NCBI GenBank assembly: GCA_964608325.1 | Contig: CAZSMX010000020.1 | Span: forward strand, 1-11,427 | DNA: 11,427 nt | Source of the DNA: CAZRVH01 sp964608325 | Lineage (GTDB): Bacteria > Patescibacteriota > Gracilibacteria > Peribacterales > Peribacteraceae | Reading direction: 5' to 3' | Shown: positions 1-4,314 of the stretch, piece after piece | How positions within the stretch are numbered: position 1 is the first letter of the stretch | Layout of the letters: every line of letters starts with the position of its first letter | Made by a program: the position numbers and the translations under genes | The notes under the pieces: model-generated | Told to the model about the DNA's origin: nothing | Database searches by the model: none | The model's input: the letters and a program-made list of their open reading frames with translations, nothing else

Positions 1-237
1 AACGCCCGCATGTCCGACGACCTGCGTTCGCTTGCCGACGATTTGATCGACGTGAAGGTGGAAGGAGACACGGCGACGGTGAATTTCAAACAGTCCGCAC
101 TGGAAATCCTGAACTCCGCCGCCGCGCGCCAGATGATGGTGAAGACGCCCATCGAGAAGACGCTGCTGCAGTTCCCGGAGGTCAAGAAGGTGCAGTACGC
201 GATCGACGGAACGGTGTTCACCGAGTGGGACGCATAA
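1..237 (+). CDS. GerMN-domain protein, C-terminal part (5' end outside window)
   Basis: The frame is open from base 1, so the gene begins upstream; the ATG at 10 is probably internal. The visible 78 residues resemble the C-terminal half of a GerMN domain: a strand pair with VEGDTATVNFKQSAL, a helix rich in Ala, then the family's usual ending of the type LLQFPEVKKVQYAIDG. GerMN domains occur in spore-germination proteins but also in many exported or lipid-anchored envelope proteins of non-sporulating bacteria, where the function is unknown. No signal peptide can be judged because the N terminus is missing. The next gene starts 8 bases after the stop. Family call is fairly secure; function is not. 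Confidence 0.7.
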   Translation, partial: NARMSDDLRSLADDLIDVKVEGDTATVNFKQSALEILNSAAARQMMVKTPIEKTLLQFPEVKKVQYAIDGTVFTEWDA

Positions 238-245
238 GTTGCAGT

Positions 246-938
246 ATGCGATTAACCTTGAGCGAACCGCTGGAGAACATCTTCCATCTGCGATTCGATG
301 ATGAGCGGGAAATGTGCGAGGCGTTCCTGCGCTTCCAAGAGCATTACGAATCTCCCGAATTCAAAGGGAAGATTTTCACATTGGATGAGTACAAAGCGTG
401 GTATATCCAAAACTCACCTAACAAGAAGGAATCCGGAGTGTTTACATATTACGATGATTGGGCGGGATTCAATATTCCCTCGGAAATCCTACAACCATTT
501 TACGAAGGGCGTTTTTCTCCTTTGTCTGACAAAGAAACGACACTCCTCAATTTGTTTGAAAGGCGCAGAAATCAATTATTTTATATCGTCGCGACAGGAA
601 AAAACGACAGAGAAGGGAATGAAGACTCGTCGCTCGATCATGAAAATGCACACGGACTATTTTATACAAGACCCGAATACCGCGACGAAGCATTATTGGC
701 AATTTCTCTTATCGATGTGCAAACGAGAAAAATGATGGATGATTTGCTAGCGAGTTACGGAGGATACCATGCAAGCGTTTTCGATGACGAGGTCCATGCG
801 TATCTGGTTTCCGATGCGGATTTTTTCAGAGAGGAAGGGAATATCGAACATTCCACGATCGCGGCTGCGTCTCAAAAGCTGCAACAGAACTTTGCGTTAT
901 TCAGCAAAAAATTTGCAACGCATCGGGGTTCTATCTGA
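246..938 (+). CDS. Hypothetical protein with HEXXH metalloprotease-like motif
   Basis: A 230-residue protein from the ATG at 246; a GTG at 225 in the same frame would overlap the upstream gene, so I prefer 246. I do not recognise the family with certainty. Residues 132-136 read HENAH, a zincin HEXXH motif, inside the stretch SSLDHENAHGLFYTRPEY. About 45 residues later DDEVHAYL supplies an acidic residue that could be a third zinc ligand, as in other Glu-zincins. No signal peptide or membrane segment is visible, so a cytoplasmic protein is likely. Base composition is unlike the neighbours: sampled lines are about 38-42% GC, against about 65% in the PBP gene, which suggests acquisition from elsewhere. 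It converges with the dsbB-like gene with 8 bases between the stops. No clear Shine-Dalgarno site is seen. Confidence 0.8.
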   Translation: MRLTLSEPLENIFHLRFDDEREMCEAFLRFQEHYESPEFKGKIFTLDEYKAWYIQNSPNKKESGVFTYYDDWAGFNIPSEILQPFYEGRFSPLSDKETTLLNLFERRRNQLFYIVATGKNDREGNEDSSLDHENAHGLFYTRPEYRDEALLAISLIDVQTRKMMDDLLASYGGYHASVFDDEVHAYLVSDADFFREEGNIEHSTIAAASQKLQQNFALFSKKFATHRGSI

Positions 939-946
939 TTGGCTCC

Positions 947-1483
947 TTACTTCTTCCGGATCACGGTCCACGAGAGCAATGCGTTCAGCAGGAATACGCT
1001 CGCTGCCATCATGGGGATGGTGATGTAGCCGAAGTGGAAGAACGGGGTGCGTGCGCAAGAGACGCCGGTTTCGTCGCAGGGCATGGCCGCATCGGCGGGA
1101 TTCAGGACCAGGTTCACCTGCTCCGCGTAATGGTCTGCGGCGATGGCGAGCCCGATGACGGACAACGCGAACACGGAGTAGGCAACCACGCGGTCCTTCC
1201 GGATGAGCGCGACGAGCAGGATCACCGCTTGCGGGTACATGAAGATGCGCTGGTACCAGCACTTCACGCACGGGGTCCATCCGGCGATTTCGGAGAAATA
1301 CAGGCTGCCGAGCGTCGCGATGAGCGCGCCTGCGAACATGATCGCGAGCGCGTTGCGGCGTGCCCATTCGAGGAATGCCTTGAGGGGTTTGATGAAATGC
1401 GATGCGATGAGCAGCAATGCGGCAACCTGGGTGCCGACGGTGAGGACGGAGAGGCCGGTGATGAGGGAGGAGGTGAAGTCCAT
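947..1483 (-). CDS. DsbB/BdbC-like disulfide bond formation protein
   Basis: An integral membrane thiol oxidase of 178 residues, which would pass electrons from an extracytoplasmic thioredoxin-like partner to quinone. The first redox pair is visible as WTPCVKCWYQRI (Cys72 and Cys75), the classic DsbB CxxC motif followed by W-Y-Q-R. The second loop pair is Cys136 and Cys143 in PCDETGVSC. Hydrophobic segments lie near residues 8-30, 43-63, 83-97, 101-117 and 148-172. This is one more helix at the N terminus than the four of E. coli DsbB, as seen in longer BdbC-type members. It lies 85 bases downstream of the deacetylase in the same direction and may share its transcript. A weak TATTTT (1494-1499) sits 10 bases before the ATG. 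No partner DsbA is in the window. A second, unrelated oxidase (VKOR) is present at 9954-10655. Confidence 0.9.
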   Translation of the reverse strand: MDFTSSLITGLSVLTVGTQVAALLLIASHFIKPLKAFLEWARRNALAIMFAGALIATLGSLYFSEIAGWTPCVKCWYQRIFMYPQAVILLVALIRKDRVVAYSVFALSVIGLAIAADHYAEQVNLVLNPADAAMPCDETGVSCARTPFFHFGYITIPMMAASVFLLNALLSWTVIRKK

Positions 1484-1522
1484 GGGGCGCGGGAAAATAT
1501 TCAGGGTAAAATCTTAGCAAGG

Positions 1523-1568
1523 TTCGAATCATCCGTCATCATCCCCTCGACGGGGCTCGGGGTGACAA
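1523..1568 (-). pseudogene. Duplicated scrap of the deacetylase 3' end
   Basis: Between the deacetylase stop and the dsbB start, minus-strand DNA encodes MMTDDSNLAKILP followed by a TGA stop. The deacetylase itself ends MMTNDSNLQKVLP-stop. Ten of 13 residues match, and 31 of 42 bases, with the differences mostly at third codon positions or conservative. That pattern looks like a diverged homologous gene end rather than a fresh copy error. No further upstream homology to the deacetylase is visible; the scrap begins directly after the palindrome at 1535-1566. It could be the remains of a tandem paralogue or a recombination scar. It is not expected to be translated. Confidence 0.55.
1535..1566. 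repeat. Imperfect GTCA...TGAC palindrome, REP-like
   Basis: The plus strand begins GTCATCATCCCC and ends CTCGGGGTGAC, so outer GTCA/TGAC and inner CCCC/GGGG arms pair, with a small bulge, around a GC-rich centre. This is the general design of short intergenic palindromes found in many copies in some genomes. It starts within the duplicated deacetylase tail and reaches to 3 bases before the real deacetylase stop. Copy number elsewhere cannot be seen from one window. It could also act as a weak transcription barrier between the deacetylase and dsbB. Confidence 0.45.
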
Positions 1569-2471
1569 TCATGGCAAAACCTTTTGCAGATTCGAGTCAT
1601 TAGTCATCATAATCCTTGGAAGCTTGAAGAAGTCGTCCTTCTCCGTCGCGGTGCGCGGGTCCATGATCGTCGCGGTCACGTAGCCAGCCGCCTTCGCCAA
1701 GTCACGGACCGTTTGGTTGTGCGCCGTTCCGGGATATGCCAGGTGCAGCACCGGCTTTCCCAAGAGTTCCTCCAGTACGCGCTTGCTTTCGGCAAGGTCG
1801 CGCTGCACCTCCGCCGCGGGCAGTGCCGTCAGCACGCGGTGGGCGATGGTATGCGATTCGATGTCCATGCCGCGCTTCTGCATGTCCACAATCTGCTCCG
1901 CGCTTAGGGATCCTTTGATACCGATGCGGTTCGTCACCATGTAGAAGACCGCCATGTGCCCGTACTTTTCCAGCGTCGGCAGCGCGGCGTCGTATTGGCT
2001 CGGCTGGTTGTCGTCGAACGTGATGACGACGGGCTTCGCGGGTCCGTCCGTCTCGCCCTTCATGATCTGCGCGTAGGTCGTGAGGTCGATCGTCGTGTAG
2101 CCGTTATCCTTCAGGTGCTTCATTTGTTTCTCGAAGACGTCCGGCGCCACCGACATCTTCCATGTCCATGTGCTTTTATCCATTCCCTTCGTGGGGCGCA
2201 CGTGATGGTACACGAGGATGGGGATGGCCTTGTTGGTCGGGGGAACCGCGGCGCGCGGCGCGCTACTTACGGCGATAGACCCACCGCGCTGCGACGCGCG
2301 CTCCTGAAAGAACGAACCGATGGTTCGCACGCTGCTCCTGCTTAAAGCGCTGGATGCAGAAGCGGAGGAGGTGGAAGCTGTTTTCGCGGGAACCATGCGT
2401 CCTTCGGCTTGGCAGGCGCCAAGTAGGAGGCAGGAAATAGTGAAGGCGGACAGAAGGGGAATGCGCATCAT
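1569..2471 (-). CDS. Lipoprotein polysaccharide deacetylase (NodB domain, CE4)
   Basis: A surface-anchored glycan deacetylase of 300 residues from the ATG at 2471 (a second ATG follows at 2468). The N terminus is a lipoprotein signal ending in LLLGAC (Cys20), then a Ser/Ala-rich linker to about residue 75. The NodB domain follows: YHHV near 88-91, the metal and catalytic pair TFDD (Asp153-Asp154), SHTIAH with His207 and His211, and LAYPG near 244-248. These are the known motif 1 and motif 2 residues of carbohydrate esterase family 4, which removes acetyl groups from peptidoglycan or other N-acetylated glycans; the actual substrate is unknown. The frame is open further upstream to 2585, but that extension lacks a signal and runs through the promoter and inverted repeat, so I reject it. 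It probably leads an operon with the dsbB-like gene. Confidence 0.9.
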   Translation of the reverse strand: MMRIPLLSAFTISCLLLGACQAEGRMVPAKTASTSSASASSALSRSSVRTIGSFFQERASQRGGSIAVSSAPRAAVPPTNKAIPILVYHHVRPTKGMDKSTWTWKMSVAPDVFEKQMKHLKDNGYTTIDLTTYAQIMKGETDGPAKPVVITFDDNQPSQYDAALPTLEKYGHMAVFYMVTNRIGIKGSLSAEQIVDMQKRGMDIESHTIAHRVLTALPAAEVQRDLAESKRVLEELLGKPVLHLAYPGTAHNQTVRDLAKAAGYVTATIMDPRTATEKDDFFKLPRIMMTNDSNLQKVLP

Positions 2472-2477
2472 GAGCAA

Positions 2478-2483
2478 AGCATA
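2478..2483 (-). promoter_or_regulatory. -10 element of the deacetylase gene (TATGCT)
   Basis: Minus-strand TATGCT lies 6 bases before the ATG at 2471, which would place the transcript start at or within a base or two of the start codon. No good -35 is seen. The hexamer overlaps one arm of the inverted repeat at 2479-2511. Confidence 0.45.
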
Positions 2484-2511
2484 GAGAATATAAACCGTGA
2501 ATTCTCTATGC
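2479..2511. repeat. Perfect 11-bp inverted repeat spanning the deacetylase promoter
   Basis: GCATAGAGAAT at 2479-2489 is matched exactly by its reverse complement ATTCTCTATGC at 2501-2511, with 11 bases between, so the arm centres are 22 bp apart, about two helical turns. One arm covers the -10 hexamer and the other lies just upstream. This is the layout of an operator for a dimeric repressor. If the RNA started further upstream it could instead form a hairpin in the leader. Confidence 0.6.
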
Positions 2512-2608
2512 AGAAAGTTTGATTTGATTGCTTCTTTAAGAATGCAATGGAATAAATCTTCCTTTTCATGAGAAATCGATATCAAAGCAAGTAATGTTCG
2601 GGATTATC

Positions 2609-2645
2609 ATTAAGGTTTCTTAATATGCCCTTAACTCCGCCTTAA
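2609..2645 (+). promoter_or_regulatory. Four phased TTAA direct repeats upstream of the secreted-protein gene
   Basis: TTAA occurs at 2610, 2620, 2631 and 2642; the last three are CTTAA with an exact 11-bp period. All lie on one face of the helix and end 11 bases before the -10 hexamer at 2657, covering the place where a -35 would be. OmpR/PhoB-type response regulators are known to bind direct repeats with an 11-bp period in this position. The regulator is not identified. Confidence 0.4.
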
Positions 2646-2656
2646 GCGTTGCTTCG

Positions 2657-2662
2657 TATGCT
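2657..2662 (+). promoter_or_regulatory. -10 element of the secreted Cys-pair protein gene (TATGCT)
   Basis: TATGCT preceded by G, the same hexamer as in the promoters at 2478 and 7174. The transcript would start near 2669 and have a leader of about 38 bases, including a 10-bp palindrome TGATCGATCA (2670-2679) and a pyrimidine-rich stretch, with no Shine-Dalgarno site. The phased TTAA repeats lie directly upstream. Confidence 0.4.
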
Positions 2663-2706
2663 TCTCGCGTGATCGATCATCTTTATTTCTTTTCTACCTA
2701 CATTTT

Positions 2707-3225
2707 ATGAAATCCTTTACCAAGGGATTCGCAGCTGGCGCAACGGCGCTTGCCGTGGGAGTTCCATTGATGGCCCAGGTGGCGCTTGCCGCGTCGGCAG
2801 GCAATGAACCGTCGGCGATTCCTCCGGGCGAAGAACGACCCGCACCGTCCCAGCCGTGTACCGAGGCTATGGCCCATCTCGCATCGGCCCACGTCGACGT
2901 GTTCGACGAGATGAGCAAGGTGCGGAAGGAAAAAATGATCGCGCATCGCGATGCGCTGGTCGCTGCCTCGCAAATCGCTGACGACGCGCAACGTGCGCAG
3001 GCGCTGAAAGACGCGCATGAGGCGATGAGGCCGTCAGGCGACAAAGAGATTCCGGCCGCGGTTCAAACCGCCATGGATGAAGTGAGGACGGCATGCGGAA
3101 ATATGATGAAGTTCAAGGGGCGACGTGGCGGCCCCATGGGCGGACACGGTGGCCCGTTCATGATGAAGATGAAGGGGGAAGAGGCTGATGGCGCTCGGGA
3201 ATCCTATGACGATCCCGCATTCTAA
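2707..3225 (+). CDS. Secreted helical protein with Gly/Met/His-rich tail, unknown function
   Basis: A 172-residue exported protein. Residues 1-28 form a Sec signal (Lys near the start, hydrophobic Ala/Val/Leu core, cleavage likely after VALA). The mature part has a Pro-rich start (to about 50), then charged amphipathic helices at about 52-130 that begin and end with single cysteines (Cys51 and Cys130), well placed for one disulfide that would pin the ends together. The tail RRGGPMGGHGGPFMMKMKG at 139-157 is rich in Gly, Met and His and could bind metal. The overall form recalls Spy/CpxP-type periplasmic helical proteins, but I see none of their LTxxQ motifs, so I make no family call. A terminator follows directly, so it is probably monocistronic. 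Confidence 0.8.
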   Translation: MKSFTKGFAAGATALAVGVPLMAQVALAASAGNEPSAIPPGEERPAPSQPCTEAMAHLASAHVDVFDEMSKVRKEKMIAHRDALVAASQIADDAQRAQALKDAHEAMRPSGDKEIPAAVQTAMDEVRTACGNMMKFKGRRGGPMGGHGGPFMMKMKGEEADGARESYDDPAF

Positions 3226-3239
3226 GTATTGCAGTTTAT

Positions 3240-3290
3240 TAGAAGGAAAGGCCCCGGAATTGGGCCTTTCCTTCTACATTTTCATTTTTT
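3240..3290 (+). terminator. Rho-independent terminator after the secreted-protein gene
   Basis: A perfect 14-bp stem (AGAAGGAAAGGCCC at 3241-3254 with its complement at 3262-3275, plus one T-A pair outside) encloses a 7-base loop and is followed by a T-rich stretch ending in six Ts (3285-3290). It begins 15 bases after the stop codon of the secreted protein. Confidence 0.92.
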
Positions 3291-3313
3291 GTTACTTCCC
3301 GGGGCTTCGATCG

Positions 3314-3319
3314 TATGAC
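3314..3319 (+). promoter_or_regulatory. Possible -10 element of the small lipoprotein gene (TATGAC)
   Basis: TATGAC preceded by G lies 7 bases before the ATG at 3327, which fits the spacing seen at other genes here, but the hexamer lacks the final T. It overlaps the alternative ATG at 3315, so it helps to favour 3327 as the start. Confidence 0.25.
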
Positions 3320-3326
3320 TTTATGT

Positions 3327-3749
3327 ATGACACATCACCACCTTCCCACTCACCGGTCCCATCCACTTCTCCTTGCCTCGACTCTGTTCGTGGCCGTCGG
3401 TTGTATCTTGCTGACGTCGTGCACAACCACGTCCGCCCACAAAGCCGATGAGATCGCCCAGACTCCCCGCCGCGCGATCTTGTCCGGCGTGTCCGTGTGC
3501 CTGCCACACCGCGATGCTTCCGGTTCCCACACCATGGAATGCGCGCTCGGACTGAAAGCCCCCGACGGTACGCACTTCGCGCTGGATCTCAGCGTCCTGC
3601 AAACGGAAGCATTCTGGGATTTTCCCACGAATGAACAAGTCGTCGTCGAAGGAACGCTGGTCCCGCTTGATGACATCGACGGGCGCACATGGAACGCGTA
3701 CGACATCGCGGGGCAGCTGCGGGTAACGTCCGTCCGTTACGAAGCATGA
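3327..3749 (+). CDS. Small lipoprotein, OB-fold-like, unknown function
   Basis: A 140-residue protein from the ATG at 3327 (3315 is an in-frame alternative adding MTLC). The N terminus is a lipoprotein signal: His/Arg-rich start, hydrophobic stretch 14-29, lipobox LTSC with Cys32 as the lipidated residue. The rest is a compact domain of about 95 residues rich in beta strands: SGVSVCLPHRD, then ECALGLKAPDGTHFALD, VVVEGTLVPLDD and LRVTSVRYE, an order that suggests an OB-like barrel. Cys58 and Cys72 may form a disulfide. It matches a pattern I associate with small lipoproteins of candidate-phylum bacteria, but I cannot name a Pfam family. Its stop overlaps the start of the next small ORF by the ATGA tetranucleotide. 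Confidence 0.8.
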   Translation: MTHHHLPTHRSHPLLLASTLFVAVGCILLTSCTTTSAHKADEIAQTPRRAILSGVSVCLPHRDASGSHTMECALGLKAPDGTHFALDLSVLQTEAFWDFPTNEQVVVEGTLVPLDDIDGRTWNAYDIAGQLRVTSVRYEA

Positions 3750-3913
3750 AGAAAATATCCTCCAACCGACGGCCGGTTGAATCCGTCCGCATGCGCCTGG
3801 TGGAAAAGTACGCGCGTGCCTTGGTGCGATCGGAGTATTTGACGGAGCGGGATTTCTTCGACTTCCGACCGCCGCGCCGCGGAGTGGAGGTGCGATTCCA
3901 GGGGCATTCCTGA
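3746..3913 (+). CDS. Small basic protein, 55 residues, unknown
   Basis: Starts at an ATG that overlaps the lipoprotein stop (ATGA at 3746-3749), an arrangement typical of translationally coupled genes. The peptide is basic and begins MKKISSNRRPVESVRMRLVE; its middle (VRMRLVEKYARALVRSEYL) could form an amphipathic helix, followed by RDFFDFRPPRR. No signal peptide, cysteine or known motif is visible. The same frame is open further upstream inside the lipoprotein gene, so openness alone proves little; the coupling and the non-random composition are the support. It could be a chance ORF. Confidence 0.4.
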   Translation: MKKISSNRRPVESVRMRLVEKYARALVRSEYLTERDFFDFRPPRRGVEVRFQGHS

Positions 3914-3971
3914 ATCCAAGATCTTCGCTTGAAATGGATGGGATAGATGTCTTGGTATGCGAAAGAATTCG

Positions 3972-3977
3972 TATACT
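3972..3977 (+). promoter_or_regulatory. -10 element (TATACT) of the gene cut by the gap
   Basis: TATACT, five of six bases of the consensus and preceded by G, ends 7 bases before the ATG at 3985. The transcript would start at or next to the ATG. No -35 of consensus quality is present at 16-18 bases. Confidence 0.5.
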
Positions 3978-3984
3978 CAGATCC

Positions 3985-4175
3985 ATGTCTTACACGGGAA
4001 AAGCAGCATCGTTCCTCGTTCTCTTCATCGTTGCGTCGACGGTTGTCTCCAAAGCCAACCTGCTCGGGGCGGTCAAAATCGATTACACGACTCCGGCAGA
4101 CAACGTGCGTGCCTATAAGTTGATGAACATCCCGCCGAACTCGACCGGCTCCTGCAAGAGCCGCTTCGGCGAGGG
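3985..4175 (+). CDS. Exported protein, N-terminal fragment cut by assembly gap
   Basis: The 63 visible residues begin with MSYTGKAASFLVLFIVAST, a signal peptide or signal anchor of about 25 residues, followed by a polar segment ending GSCKSRFGE just before the N run. The start at 3985 is chosen over the in-frame ATG at 3934 because the promoter-like TATACT lies between them and the signal sequence begins there. What the protein does cannot be said; at least one cysteine is in the exported part. The frame happens to run through the Ns into the PBP gene, but the gap is a placeholder of unknown true length, so this is not one protein. Confidence 0.6.
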
Positions 4176-4275
4176 NNNNNNNNNNNNNNNNNNNNNNNNN
4201 NNNNNNNNNNNNNNNNNNNNNNNNNNNNNNNNNNNNNNNNNNNNNNNNNNNNNNNNNNNNNNNNNNNNNNNNNNN
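4176..4275. other. Assembly gap, exactly 100 N
   Basis: A run of exactly 100 unknown bases, the usual placeholder for a scaffold join of unknown length. The two sides are therefore linked only by scaffolding. The end of the upstream exported protein and possibly the true start and promoter of the PBP gene lie in the missing DNA. Confidence 0.99.
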
Positions 4276-4314
4276 CGTGTCATAACATGGATCGTTTACC
4301 GTCCTCTGATCAAC

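Noticed and set aside
1034..1603. Plus-strand open frame over the dsbB-like gene
   Set aside because: The opposite strand encodes a complete DsbB-like protein with both cysteine pairs.
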